A DNA stretch of 64,000 nucleotides from Prochlorococcus sp. scB243_495K23 (GCA_000635495.1 JFLW01000041.1:1-64000), one strand, 5' to 3'. Shown: positions 18,351 to 26,064, counted from the first letter of the stretch. Translations and numbers: made by a program. Notes: a model not told the origin generated them from the sequence alone.

Positions 18351-19895
18351 ATGACTTTTGTCATTACTACACCTTTATACTATGTTAATGATAAACCTCA
18401 TTTAGGAAGTGTATATACAACAATAATTTGTGACGCAATAGCTAGATATAAAAGGCTTGCAGGTGAAGATGTTATTTTCATCACTGGTGTTGATGAACAT
18501 GGTTTGAAAATACAAAGAACAGCTAATGAAAAGGGTATTGAACCAAAATCTCATTGTGATGAAATCTCAGAAGTCTTTAATAATAATTGGAAAAATTGGA
18601 ATATATCCTTTGATAAATTTATAAGAACAAGCTCAAAAAATCATGAATTTGTTGTTAATGAATTTTATGAAAGAGTGAAAGCATCAGATGATATCTATAT
18701 GGGAGTTCAAAAAGGTTGGTATTGTGTAGGTTGTGAAGAATTTAAAGATAATCCAGAAAACTCATCAACATACAAGTGTCCCATACATCAAAAAAATCTA
18801 GAATGGAAAAATGAAGAGAATCTCTTTTTTCGGCTTTCAAAATATCAAAAAGAAATTGAGAAAATAATCAACGAACCTTCTTTTATAGAGCCAATAGAAA
18901 GAAAGAATGAAATTATAAATTTTGTATCTAGAGGTTTAAAGGATTTTTCCATTTCAAGAACAAATGTCTCATGGGGAATTCCTGTCCCTGGTCACGATAA
19001 TCATACTTTTTATGTATGGTTTGATGCTTTACTTGGATATGTAAGTGCCATTAGCTCTGACGCGACAGAACATTCATTGGAAAAATCAATTTATGGAGGA
19101 TGGCCAGCTGATGTTCATTTTATTGGTAAAGATATTCTGAGATTCCACGCTGTATATTGGCCCGCTATGCTCATTTCTGCCAATATGAAAGTCCCTAAAA
19201 AGGTTTTTGGACATGGCTTTCTTACAAGAGAGGGGCAAAAAATGGGTAAAAGCTTGGGAAATGTACTCGACCCTGATTTATTGCTTACAAAATATGGAAA
19301 TGATCCTGTAAGGTGGTACCTCATTAAAGACATATCACTAGGAAATGATGGGGATTTTCAAGATAAAAGATTTGTTGACATTATTAATAATGACTTAGCT
19401 AATACAATTGGAAATTTATTAAATAGAACATCATCTATGTCTAGAAAATGGTTTGATAATAAAGTGCCAAATAATGAAAAAATTTTAGGTGAAAATAAAT
19501 TAGAGAATTTTGCCAAAATGGCAGTCAAAAACTATATTTATAACTTTGATAACTACAAATTAGATATAGCAGCTAATGAAGTCCTTAGCTTAGCAATTAA
19601 TACAAATTTGTATTTGAATGATAATCAGCCATGGCTGTTAATAAAAGATAAAGATAATTTACCTCTTGTTAAACAAATTATTTATAACGTTTTAGAAAGT
19701 ACCCGAATAATAGGATTGTTGTTGATACCTTTATTGCCCGAATTATCTACAAAAATTAATGAGCAACTTGGTTCTATATACACAGAAGAAATTCCTTGGA
19801 AACAACAATTAAATTGGGGATTATTAGTAAGTAACTCAAGTCTTCCTAAACCCACTCCAATCATAAATAAACTGGAGTATGAGCAACATTTATAG
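18351..19895 (+). CDS. metG: Methionyl-tRNA synthetase
   Basis: A 514-aa class I synthetase that attaches Met to both initiator and elongator tRNA. Class I signatures are clear: the HIGH-type motif as PHLGSVY (residues ~17-23) and KMSKS as KMGKSLGN near residue 299. One Zn-knuckle-like Cys set is present (WYCVGCEEF ... YKCPIHQK, ~123-150). The C-terminal dimerisation/EMAP domain found in some bacteria is absent, as usual for the ~510-aa cyanobacterial form. Its last 17 nt overlap the start of the lptC-like gene. Confidence 0.96.
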   Translation: MTFVITTPLYYVNDKPHLGSVYTTIICDAIARYKRLAGEDVIFITGVDEHGLKIQRTANEKGIEPKSHCDEISEVFNNNWKNWNISFDKFIRTSSKNHEFVVNEFYERVKASDDIYMGVQKGWYCVGCEEFKDNPENSSTYKCPIHQKNLEWKNEENLFFRLSKYQKEIEKIINEPSFIEPIERKNEIINFVSRGLKDFSISRTNVSWGIPVPGHDNHTFYVWFDALLGYVSAISSDATEHSLEKSIYGGWPADVHFIGKDILRFHAVYWPAMLISANMKVPKKVFGHGFLTREGQKMGKSLGNVLDPDLLLTKYGNDPVRWYLIKDISLGNDGDFQDKRFVDIINNDLANTIGNLLNRTSSMSRKWFDNKVPNNEKILGENKLENFAKMAVKNYIYNFDNYKLDIAANEVLSLAINTNLYLNDNQPWLLIKDKDNLPLVKQIIYNVLESTRIIGLLLIPLLPELSTKINEQLGSIYTEEIPWKQQLNWGLLVSNSSLPKPTPIINKLEYEQHL

Positions 19896-20502
19896 ATTAA
19901 TAATTTTCCTTCCATTATTTATGCTTGGTTGCGCACCAAATATAATTGATGAAAATAAAGTAATACAAAAAATAGAAAGTTTAGATATGACAATTTTCTC
20001 TAATAGTGGAGATAAAATATACTCAATTACCAGTCCAAATTCAAGTTATGACAATATTGAATTAGAGTTCGATTTAAAAAAACCTATCATTAATATTTTT
20101 AATGGAGAAGAAACTAAATATATTATTAGTTCAGAAGAATCTACATTATCAGATAACAATAAACTCCTGAAATTGAAAGGGAATGTTAAATTAAAAACTC
20201 TTAAAAAGGATGGGGATTTTTTATATGCTGATAATTTTATTTGGAATATAAAAAACACTAACTATCTATTAGAGGGTAATATAAGGTTTGAAAATCAGAA
20301 TATCATCTTAAATTCAGGAAAAGCCATATTGGGTTCAGATAACATAATTGAATTTTTCAATCCAGTAAAATATATAATAAAAGATGAAAATAACGAAAAT
20401 AAATATGAAATAAATTCAGAAAATGCTTACTATAATTTAACTACTGAATCAGTAAGTTTTAAAGCAAAAGATAAAAGAGTAAAGTCAATAATTTATTTTT
20501 AA
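19879..20502 (+). CDS. lptC: LptC-like lipoprotein (LPS export, periplasmic)
   Basis: A 207-aa predicted lipoprotein. The signal peptide ends in a lipobox FMLGC, so the mature N-terminal Cys is residue 18. The rest is beta-rich with repeated short strands (KLLKLKGNVKLKTL, YLLEGNIRFENQNIIL), typical of the LptC/LptA jellyroll that carries lipopolysaccharide across the periplasm. LptC is normally anchored by an uncleaved helix; here lipidation seems to serve as the anchor, which is common in cyanobacterial homologues. It overlaps metG by 17 nt (translational coupling) and converges, with a 4-nt overlap, on the CCB-type gene. Assignment to LptC rests on general character rather than a strict motif. 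Confidence 0.68.
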   Translation: MSNIYRLIIFLPLFMLGCAPNIIDENKVIQKIESLDMTIFSNSGDKIYSITSPNSSYDNIELEFDLKKPIINIFNGEETKYIISSEESTLSDNNKLLKLKGNVKLKTLKKDGDFLYADNFIWNIKNTNYLLEGNIRFENQNIILNSGKAILGSDNIIEFFNPVKYIIKDENNENKYEINSENAYYNLTTESVSFKAKDKRVKSIIYF

Positions 20503-21125
20503 ATTTTATTTTTTGAAAAAATATTATTAATTTTTTTGGACCAGTTATTAATCCATTTTTCATCAGACTTCGTAAAACACTTAGCACTCCAGCCTCCAAT
20601 CAATATAAAAGCCTTATTATTTATAGGTACAACTAAGATAGATGGAATTTCAGCACAAAAATTAAAAAATTCATCTCTTCCAGGATAAAATTTAGTGTTT
20701 GCTAATGATATTAATTTCATATCTTTTATAGATCTCAGACAAGTTTCCCCAGGTTTAAAATCATTACTTGAAGTGATTCCCCTCCTCAATATATTAACGC
20801 CATCATTGTGGATTAATATTGCTGCTGCTGCTGTAGAAGTTAATATTGCTTCAGAACCCCATGCTAGTTCATCAATAACTTCATCCGGCATGTTTCTATC
20901 GAAGAGAAACTTATTTTCTCCTTTTAAAGCAGCTTTCTCACCAGCTAATGGTTCGAATTGTTTAAATAGAAAACCTACCAAAATAATAATTAACGAAGCT
21001 ATAGCCGCTAACACTTGTGCTCTTTCAAGCTCAGGAGTGATTGTTTCTATTGAAATGAAATTTGCTATCTGAAAAATAAAGAGTATTACACCGACTAATA
21101 TTAACGATTTACCATTGAATCCCAT
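20499..21125 (-). CDS. Cofactor assembly of complex C subunit B (CCB-type, DUF2930)
   Basis: A 208-aa membrane protein resembling the CCB2/CCB4 family, which helps attach the covalent c-type haem (haem ci) to cytochrome b6 of the b6f complex. Two N-terminal transmembrane helices are visible (about residues 8-25 and 38-54), followed by a soluble domain with QFEPLAGEKAALKGENKF, LAWGSEAILTSTAAAAILI, GETCLRS and the C-terminal VPINNKAFILIGGW. The soluble part has a GAF-like flavour (YPGRDEF, ILVVPI). It is divergent from the small secreted gene at 21237. Confidence 0.8.
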   Translation of the reverse strand: MGFNGKSLILVGVILFIFQIANFISIETITPELERAQVLAAIASLIIILVGFLFKQFEPLAGEKAALKGENKFLFDRNMPDEVIDELAWGSEAILTSTAAAAILIHNDGVNILRRGITSSNDFKPGETCLRSIKDMKLISLANTKFYPGRDEFFNFCAEIPSILVVPINNKAFILIGGWSAKCFTKSDEKWINNWSKKINNIFSKNKI

Positions 21126-21236
21126 ATTTTAAATATGTTATTTCTAATTAAATTATGCAAACATTATATTGTTTAGTAGATTTAAAAAAGCTCAAACATA
21201 TTGTTTTTAATATATAATTAACCAAAACCTTTTAAA

Positions 21237-21548
21237 ATGAATCTAAAAATCAATAAAAATATACTTACTCTTTTTTTTACTGGCTTAATTTTTATTATTA
21301 TCCCTTCGATTACATACGCAAATGAGATTAGTAGTATAAATAAATATTTTGGTGTTACACAACAAAAGACTGTTATAAATTACGAAAAAAGTCAGCCTTC
21401 ATCTATTGACAATCCTGTAGTGGACCCAAATTTTAACACTATGAGAACAAAAGATACTGAAAGTTCAACTGCTACTTATATAGTTATAGGTTTGTTAATA
21501 GCAGCTACAATTATCCCTTTAGCAACATGGTGGTATTTCTCTAAGTAA
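21237..21548 (+). CDS. Small membrane-anchored exported protein, unknown function
   Basis: A 103-aa protein with an N-terminal signal peptide (hydrophobic core about residues 9-27, cleavage likely after TYA at residue 28) and a single C-terminal transmembrane helix (~80-98, TYIVIGLLIAATIIPLATWW). The ~50-residue middle would face the periplasm or lumen. I do not recognise the family. It is followed after 10 nt by cobU and may be cotranscribed with it. Confidence 0.7.
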   Translation: MNLKINKNILTLFFTGLIFIIIPSITYANEISSINKYFGVTQQKTVINYEKSQPSSIDNPVVDPNFNTMRTKDTESSTATYIVIGLLIAATIIPLATWWYFSK

Positions 21549-21558
21549 TAGAGAAATT

Positions 21559-22119
21559 ATGAATGCCAGGGATTTAAGTATTAGTGAATATTCATCTCAT
21601 ATAGTTTTTATTACAGGGGGGACAAAGAGTGGCAAAAGTGAATTCGCAGAGCATCTTGCAAAGGAGGTAAAAAAATTATCATATGTTGCCTTATCTGAAA
21701 ACAATTTGGATGATAAAGAATGGCAAGATAAAATCAATTTACATCGAAAAAGAAGGCCAAAAGATTGGAAATTAATAGAAACGACAGACCTATTAAATAC
21801 ATTAAGGAAAGAAGAAGGTCCATTATTAATAGATTCAATTGGCGGCTACGTTATGAAAAGTATTGGCAAGGAACAAAATGAATGGACAACAAAAATGAAT
21901 TCCCTTATAAGTCTCTTAATGAAGAGAAAAAGCATAACAATTATTGTTGGAGAACAAGTAGGTTGGAGTCTAGTCTCTGAATATAAAATTGGTAATATTT
22001 ATATTGAAAGAATCGGCGAACTTCAAAAGAGAATAACCAAAATATCAAAAGATAATTGGCTGGCAATAAACGGCAGAGCAATCAAAATAGATGAAATAAG
22101 TATTGAAATACCTACTTAA
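21559..22119 (+). CDS. cobU: Adenosylcobinamide kinase / guanylyltransferase
   Basis: A 186-aa bifunctional CobU (CobP) that phosphorylates adenosylcobinamide and transfers GMP to it in the nucleotide-loop assembly of cobalamin. The P-loop is GGTKSGKS at residues 20-27. The guanylylation His lies in INLHRKRRPKDWKLIET, matching the family's HRxRRPxxW...E signature. The C-terminal half matches less well (IVGEQVGWSLVSEY). It is the second corrinoid gene of the window besides cobN, but stands apart from it, as is usual in Prochlorococcus, where the pathway is scattered. Three nt separate it from trmL. Confidence 0.9.
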   Translation: MNARDLSISEYSSHIVFITGGTKSGKSEFAEHLAKEVKKLSYVALSENNLDDKEWQDKINLHRKRRPKDWKLIETTDLLNTLRKEEGPLLIDSIGGYVMKSIGKEQNEWTTKMNSLISLLMKRKSITIIVGEQVGWSLVSEYKIGNIYIERIGELQKRITKISKDNWLAINGRAIKIDEISIEIPT

Positions 22120-22121
22120 AA

Positions 22122-22604
22122 TTGGAAGTCGCTCTTTTTGAACCTAGAATCCCACAAAATACTGGTAATATTGCCAGAACATGTGCAGCGTTTAATATAC
22201 CCTTAAATCTTATAGAGCCCCTGGGTTTTAAACTAGAAGATAAATATTTAAAAAGAGCTGGATTAGACTATTGGCCTCTTGTTACTGTTAATAAGTATGA
22301 GAATTTTGAAAAATTATTGACGTCAAAAGGTTCAAAAAGAATAATTTCTTTTAGTAAAAAAAATGGATTATATTTGAAGGACTTTAAATTTAAACAAGAT
22401 GATATTTTGCTATTTGGGAGAGAAGATTCAGGATTGCCAGATTCCATTATTGATAAAAGCGACTTTTTAATATCAATATTTATGCCAAATATACAGACTG
22501 GAAACAATGATCAAAAAGGTGTTAGAAGTCTAAACCTTTCTGTAGCGTGTGGAATTGCTATATATGAGGCCCACAAACAAATAAATTTTCAAAATGGTAA
22601 TTAA
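22122..22604 (+). CDS. trmL: tRNA (cytidine34-2'-O)-methyltransferase, SPOUT family
   Basis: A 160-aa SPOUT methyltransferase that 2'-O-methylates the wobble nucleotide of certain leucine tRNAs. The knot motifs are clear: RIPQNTGNIARTCAAF (residues ~9-24), LLFGREDSGLPDS near residue 95, and GVRSLNLSVACGIAIYEA near residue 132. The start is TTG at 22122, because the family begins right there (MEVALFEPRIPQNTGN) and a stop lies just upstream. A tRNA gene starts 30 nt after its stop. Confidence 0.93.
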   Translation: MEVALFEPRIPQNTGNIARTCAAFNIPLNLIEPLGFKLEDKYLKRAGLDYWPLVTVNKYENFEKLLTSKGSKRIISFSKKNGLYLKDFKFKQDDILLFGREDSGLPDSIIDKSDFLISIFMPNIQTGNNDQKGVRSLNLSVACGIAIYEAHKQINFQNGN

Positions 22605-22633
22605 GTACAACCAATGCCTTACAATATTCCCAT

Positions 22634-22707
<74 letters not shown>

Positions 22708-22774
22708 TTATCAATACTTTTCAAGTGTAGAAATTAGGTGAAATTTTAATTTAATTAAACTATTAAAGAAAATA

Positions 22775-23062
22775 ATGTTTAATTCACTCAGCACAGTCCT
22801 AGATCCAAAAAAATCTAAAGCAAAATATCCAGAAGCAAGAGTTATAGTTCTTGATGACAATTTTAATACTTTTCAACACGTCGCAAATTGTCTTCTAACA
22901 ATTATCCCAAGCATGAGTGAACAAAGAGCATGGGATCTAACCATCAAAGTTGACAAGAGAGGATCTGCAGAGGTATGGAGAGGTAATCTTGAACAGGCAG
23001 AGTTATATCATGAGCAACTATTCAGCAAAGGATTAACAATGGCTCCAATTGAGAAAACATAA
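22775..23062 (+). CDS. clpS: ATP-dependent Clp protease adaptor ClpS
   Basis: A 95-aa ClpS adaptor, which delivers N-degron substrates to the ClpC/ClpA unfoldase. The core is visible: ARVIVLDDNFNTFQHVANCLL (residues ~22-42), with the D-D-N-x-N-T motif that shapes the N-degron pocket, then AWDLTIKVDKRGSAEVWRGNLEQAELYHEQL. The helix LTIKVDKRGSAEV contacts the unfoldase in known structures. The start ATG lies 68 nt after the tRNA. Confidence 0.92.
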   Translation: MFNSLSTVLDPKKSKAKYPEARVIVLDDNFNTFQHVANCLLTIIPSMSEQRAWDLTIKVDKRGSAEVWRGNLEQAELYHEQLFSKGLTMAPIEKT

Positions 23063-23073
23063 AATAAGAAAGA

Positions 23074-23325
23074 TTGACAGAAATTTTTTGGCTTATAAAT
23101 TCGAATCGTTCAAAGGTTAAAAGGTTTTCAAAGAATAATCAAAATAAAGATAAATTTTTTGAATACATTTTAATTGACTCAGGAAGAATAGTTGGTGTTT
23201 TAGGAAAAGAACCACCTCTTATGACAACCAGAGAAGAACTTAAAGTTGATAAAGCTAGAGATGAATGGAGAAAGTTAATCGCACAAGGTTGGAGGAGAAC
23301 CAATCCAGTTTGGGAAGAACATTAG
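23074..23325 (+). CDS. DUF1651 family protein
   Basis: An 83-aa protein of the DUF1651 family, a small family largely confined to marine picocyanobacteria. Hallmarks are the central LIDSGRIVGVLGKEPPLMTTREELKVDKARDEW and the C-terminal KLIAQGWRRTNPVW. Function is unknown. The start is TTG at 23074, 11 nt after clpS, so the two are probably cotranscribed. Confidence 0.83.
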   Translation: MTEIFWLINSNRSKVKRFSKNNQNKDKFFEYILIDSGRIVGVLGKEPPLMTTREELKVDKARDEWRKLIAQGWRRTNPVWEEH

Positions 23326-23675
23326 TATCCAATATTGTTACTAGGATTAGTTATGTAAATTATGAGATTTAGGACGTAGTTAGCGGGTAAATTTAATGGC
23401 TTCAAAAGTAACAAAGCCATGCCTTGAGTCACATTAAATTCTTTATTTTTCATAAAAAAATAAAAGTCTTATTTAATTATAAAAAGACTGTCAAATACAA
23501 ACTAAAAATACTAAAAAAGATATAAGCATTTATTGAATAAGGATTTTCAAGATATCTAATATCTAAAACTTATTTTAAGAAATTATAGATTTAGGGTTAC
23601 TTGGTAATTTTTTTAAACAAAGAATTCCACGTTATAATTTAATAATGCCTACTAATTAACGTTTATAAATACCGC
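23326..23675. other. Gene-free stretch, AT-rich
   Basis: About 350 bp with no open frame of note. A hairpin, ATGGCTT (23396-23402) and AAGCCAT (23414-23420) with an 11-nt loop, follows the clpS/DUF1651 pair but has no T-run, so it is a weak terminator candidate. A second inverted repeat, AGTCTT/AAGACT, lies near 23466-23490. A good -10 box TATAAT is at 23633-23638, in the right place for the small gene at 23676. Confidence 0.5.
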
Positions 23676-23825
23676 ATGAAGTATCTCATCTTAAGCAAAA
23701 GATCAAGAGCATTATTTGGTATTGGAATAGTTGCTATAAGTATTGGATTAATGTCAAAAAAAGTAATTAACTTTCCAGCCGGAGGATGTATGAAAGGTAC
23801 TCAAGAAATAACCTTTAATATCTAG
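23676..23825 (+). CDS. Tiny membrane peptide, 49 aa
   Basis: A 49-aa open frame starting at ATG with one hydrophobic helix (LFGIGIVAISIGLM, residues ~13-26) and a basic N-terminus. The tail carries PAGGCMKGTQ, including the single Cys. A TATAAT box sits 38-43 nt upstream of the ATG. I do not recognise it. It resembles the many very short membrane peptides annotated in Prochlorococcus and could be wrong. Confidence 0.45.
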   Translation: MKYLILSKRSRALFGIGIVAISIGLMSKKVINFPAGGCMKGTQEITFNI

Positions 23826-23848
23826 CCATTAATAATCTTATATTTTCC

Positions 23849-24238
23849 TTAATTCTTAAATCCAGTCAACTTTGATAACTCTTTTAGTGAAAGTACCCCT
23901 AAAATTAGTGTTCCATTTATTTCCCATGTGGGAAACCCTTTAATTTTTTTATCAATGCATAATTGAGTTTGACTGTTTATGCCATCTCTTGCACATTCAA
24001 CTACATTAAGTTCTCTATAAGCTTGCTTTCCAAATAATTCACTTTGATTAAGACAATTAGGGCACCAATATGCTGAATATTTAACTACATCATTATCTTT
24101 AAGGTATTTTGCCAAATTGATAGATTCCCTAGTGCTTTCTGAGGTGACTATAAGTTCTCTCTGATTGTTTAAGTGGGAGCTATATACAACACTTGGTAAA
24201 GTAAGCAAAACTATTAGTGGTTTTAATAGGCGTTTCAT
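23849..24238 (-). CDS. Exported thioredoxin-like protein (CPNC)
   Basis: A 129-aa protein with a signal peptide (KRLLKPLIVLLTLPSVVYS, residues 2-20) and a small thioredoxin-like domain whose active site is WCPNC (C59, C62). Two more cysteines near 83 and 94 flank the middle, and KGFPTWEING gives the cis-Pro loop. The fold and Cys spacing resemble the C-terminal Trx domain fused to VKOR in cyanobacteria, which oxidises thiols in the periplasm or lumen. No VKOR membrane domain is attached here. Its ATG overlaps the stop of the 50-aa gene upstream (ATGA), so the two are translationally coupled. Confidence 0.78.
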   Translation of the reverse strand: MKRLLKPLIVLLTLPSVVYSSHLNNQRELIVTSESTRESINLAKYLKDNDVVKYSAYWCPNCLNQSELFGKQAYRELNVVECARDGINSQTQLCIDKKIKGFPTWEINGTLILGVLSLKELSKLTGFKN

Positions 24239-24387
24239 TTATTTAATACTTTTTCTCCATATTTTCTAACTATCTTATCAAGCAAAATTCGTATATCTTT
24301 ATTTTTAAGTTTCTCTATTTGCTGAAGATTTTCAAGAAGATCACATATTTGATCCTGTGTATCTTCATTTAATTCACTTACTGCCAT
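24235..24387 (-). CDS. Small helical protein coupled to the thioredoxin-like gene
   Basis: A 50-aa acidic-then-basic protein (MAVSELNEDTQDQICDLLEN, then KNKDIRILLDKIVRKYGEKV). It is probably all helical and soluble and has one Cys. Its stop TGA shares four bases with the ATG of the thioredoxin-like gene (ATGA), which argues that the frame is really translated. No family is recognised. Confidence 0.6.
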   Translation of the reverse strand: MAVSELNEDTQDQICDLLENLQQIEKLKNKDIRILLDKIVRKYGEKVLNK

Positions 24388-24650
24388 TTATATTTAGAGT
24401 ATTTATGATCCAATTTTAAATCAAAAGTAAATTATATATTAATTGTATTAATATTTATTGTATTTATATTTTTTTATTGCTATTTTTTTAAAGCGGGCTA
24501 AGGTTCATATCTCCACGAGGATTTAGTCCGCTGAATTTTTAAAGATTCAATTTATTTTGGATTCCTCTTTAAGAAGTTGATTAGAAATATTCAAAAATAT
24601 TTATCATTGCTTAATTTCTAAATTCCATTTAAAGGCATTTTTATATAAAC
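24388..24650. other. Gene-free AT-rich stretch with a hairpin
   Basis: About 260 bp with no open frame. The only structured element is the GC-richer hairpin at 24492-24532, annotated separately. The flanks are long A/T runs. Confidence 0.5.
24492..24537 (+). ncRNA. Candidate small RNA 3' end / terminator hairpin
   Basis: A 10-bp stem AGCGGGCTAA (24492-24501) pairs with TTAGTCCGCT (24523-24532), with one G-U pair. The 21-nt loop holds a possible inner stem TCC/GGA. It is followed on the plus strand by GAATTTTT. This GC-rich hairpin stands out in DNA of ~25% GC with no plus-strand gene upstream, so it may be the terminator of an unannotated small RNA. A promoter cannot be assigned. Confidence 0.4.
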
Positions 24651-24673
24651 ATAAATAGTGTGACACTATTTAT
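24651..24673. promoter_or_regulatory. Perfect 23-nt palindrome, operator-like site 1
   Basis: Perfect 11-nt arms around one central base; the core is TAGTGTGACACTA (24656-24668). It overlaps the stop codon of the RHH-like gene. The core recurs in two degenerate copies upstream of the same gene. It could be a third operator or a transcription-ending hairpin; no T-run follows on either strand. Confidence 0.6.
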
Positions 24674-25035
24674 TCAGAAATGTTGTTATTTCGCTTCATT
24701 ACTTCTTTAAAATACTTAAACTCAATAAATTCATGCATCATTTTTATATTATCAGATAATACTTTTTTATTAACTGCATATTTGTCCACATTAAGTGGAG
24801 GTTTATTATTTTTAAAGAATGTTTCGTGATCAAAAGAAAAGTTTTTAAAATCTTCTCCAACATTTTCATTTTGACCATAAGTTTCATGTAAAACACCTCG
24901 GTATTTTAACGCTTCCTCAACCAATAAACCTGTGACCTTTGACTGACTAAACTCATAAGCTGTGCACAATTTTTCAATAATTTCATGCACTTCTTCACTT
25001 GGCAAAAAACCAATTCTTTTCCTCGGAGAGGGCAT
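24670..25035 (-). CDS. RHH-like DNA-binding regulator (putative)
   Basis: A 121-aa protein starting at the ATG at 25035 (an upstream in-frame start at 25068 would add 11 residues and overlap the palindromes). The N-terminal ~45 residues (PRKRIGFLPSEEVHEIIEKLC, then FSQSKVTGLLVEEAL) look like a ribbon-helix-helix unit: one beta strand followed by two helices. The remainder is charged and unrecognised, with a helical C-terminus. Two 13-nt palindromes lie 15-49 nt upstream of its ATG and a third covers its stop codon, which suggests autoregulation (inference). It is divergent from the 50-aa gene at 25113, so the same sites could control both. Confidence 0.6.
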   Translation of the reverse strand: MPSPRKRIGFLPSEEVHEIIEKLCTAYEFSQSKVTGLLVEEALKYRGVLHETYGQNENVGEDFKNFSFDHETFFKNNKPPLNVDKYAVNKKVLSDNIKMMHEFIEFKYFKEVMKRNNNISE

Positions 25036-25049
25036 AATTAAAAAAAAAT

Positions 25050-25062
25050 TAGTGTCACACTT
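25050..25062. promoter_or_regulatory. Operator-like palindrome 2
   Basis: TAGTGTCACACTT, a near-palindrome matching site 1 in 11 of 13 positions. It lies between the divergent RHH-like gene and the 50-aa gene. Its centre is 22 nt (about two helical turns) from that of site 3, as expected for cooperative binding of a dimeric regulator. Confidence 0.6.
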
Positions 25063-25071
25063 GCACATTAT

Positions 25072-25084
25072 AAGTGTTGCACTA
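25072..25084. promoter_or_regulatory. Operator-like palindrome 3
   Basis: AAGTGTTGCACTA, the inverted counterpart of site 2: the reverse complement of site 2, AAGTGTGACACTA, matches it at 11 of 13 positions. It lies 29 nt before the ATG of the divergent 50-aa gene. Confidence 0.6.
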
Positions 25085-25112
25085 TATTTAATTTAAGTCA
25101 ACTAATTTTGCT

Positions 25113-25265
25113 ATGCATATTTTATTATTTCCTGTCGGATTTATTCTTTGGTATCTAGCTTATGAAGCAAAACCTATCATTAATGATGAAGAAACACTGA
25201 ATTGGGAAGAAACAAATACAATTAAAAGAAATAAACTTTTAAAAATAATCAACGAAAGCTTTTAA
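25113..25265 (+). CDS. Tiny membrane peptide, 50 aa
   Basis: A 50-aa frame with an N-terminal hydrophobic helix (residues ~3-16, ILLFPVGFILWYLA) and a charged tail (ETLNWEETNTIKRNKLLKI). It is divergent from the RHH-like gene across 77 bp that contain palindromes 2 and 3, so it is the obvious second target of that regulator. Its last 4 nt overlap the end of the convergent 59-aa gene. No family recognised. Confidence 0.5.
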   Translation: MHILLFPVGFILWYLAYEAKPIINDEETLNWEETNTIKRNKLLKIINESF

Positions 25266-25441
25266 AATTTACTGTTAATCGATTTTGACCATTCCTTGTG
25301 CTTATTATCTAGATCTGAGATTAACTGTTTTTGATAAGTAAATTTGAGTTGATTTTCATTAAGCGATTTTTTTGAGATAATCATCTCTTTAGAGAAAAAA
25401 TAAGGATTGTTAGAACTAATAATTTTTTTTTTGACTTCCAT
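25262..25441 (-). CDS. Small basic hypothetical protein, 59 aa
   Basis: A 59-aa lysine-rich frame from ATG at 25441 (MEVKKKIISSNNPYFFSKEM). It has no membrane helix and a helical C-terminal half ending KEWSKSINSKF. Its stop overlaps the stop of the 50-aa membrane peptide gene. No family recognised; the open frame and clean ATG are the only support. Confidence 0.45.
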   Translation of the reverse strand: MEVKKKIISSNNPYFFSKEMIISKKSLNENQLKFTYQKQLISDLDNKHKEWSKSINSKF

Positions 25442-25603
25442 ATAATGAATTCATCTATTTTTTTTATATGACTTAAAAGGTTATAGTCTCAATATATTTA
25501 TATTCTTTTTACATTTCCTTCATATGTGTTTTTAGCACGTTTGTAAAAATTATTAGTTTATTAAATAATAAAGGCTATATTTAAACAAAATATATTTTTT
25601 ATC

Positions 25604-25777
25604 ATGAATCTAAAGGAGAGAGGGATTACTGTTGGAGATTTACTAATAATACTAATAATAATAATCACTTCTACAATATTAATTAAATCAATTAGCAAGA
25701 ATAAGAAAACAACACTTAATTATAGTAATCAAGAGCAAGTTTCTTATAAGAAAAATTATTATCAAAAATTTATTTGA
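25604..25777 (+). CDS. Small single-helix membrane protein, 57 aa
   Basis: A 57-aa frame from ATG with a short charged start (MNLKERGITVGDLL) and a strong hydrophobic helix (~11-29) followed by a basic, Tyr/Asn-rich tail. The GITVGDLLIILIIIIT stretch loosely recalls an N-terminal pilin-like helix (charged leader, Gly, then hydrophobic), but I see no clear prepilin cleavage site with Glu at +5, so this is not claimed. A possible AAAGG-type Shine-Dalgarno is absent. Confidence 0.5.
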   Translation: MNLKERGITVGDLLIILIIIITSTILIKSISKNKKTTLNYSNQEQVSYKKNYYQKFI

Positions 25778-25887
25778 ATAGCTTATATAAATTATTTATA
25801 AAACTCTTAATTAATTCAATTGACTATTAAGTTTCTCTTATATCAATTTAAAGAATTAATAATTATCAAACAAAGAGTTTATTTAAT

Positions 25888-26064
25888 TTAAATATTTTGA
25901 TGAAACGAATTAGAACTTTCCCATTTCAAATTTTCCTTTAAATCATTGAAATCATTTGATATTGACACTAAATTCACCATTTGAAGAATTTGAGTTTTAT
26001 TTAGCCTATTAATAGCAATAAGTTTATTAAGCATTTCTAAAACAGATTTATCATTAATATTCAT
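25888..26064 (-). CDS. Small hypothetical protein
   Basis: A 58-aa protein from the ATG at 26064 (68 aa if a TTG at 26094 is used). It is helical and soluble, with the core SVLEMLNKLIAINRLNKTQILQMVNLV. It has no known family. It is isolated between AT-rich gaps of ~110 and ~200 bp. Confidence 0.45.
   Translation of the reverse strand: MNINDKSVLEMLNKLIAINRLNKTQILQMVNLVSISNDFNDLKENLKWESSNSFHQNI

Noticed and set aside
25604-25777. Type IV pilin-like protein
   Set aside because: The charged leader and hydrophobic helix are suggestive, but there is no clear prepilin cleavage site with Glu at position 5 of the mature part.
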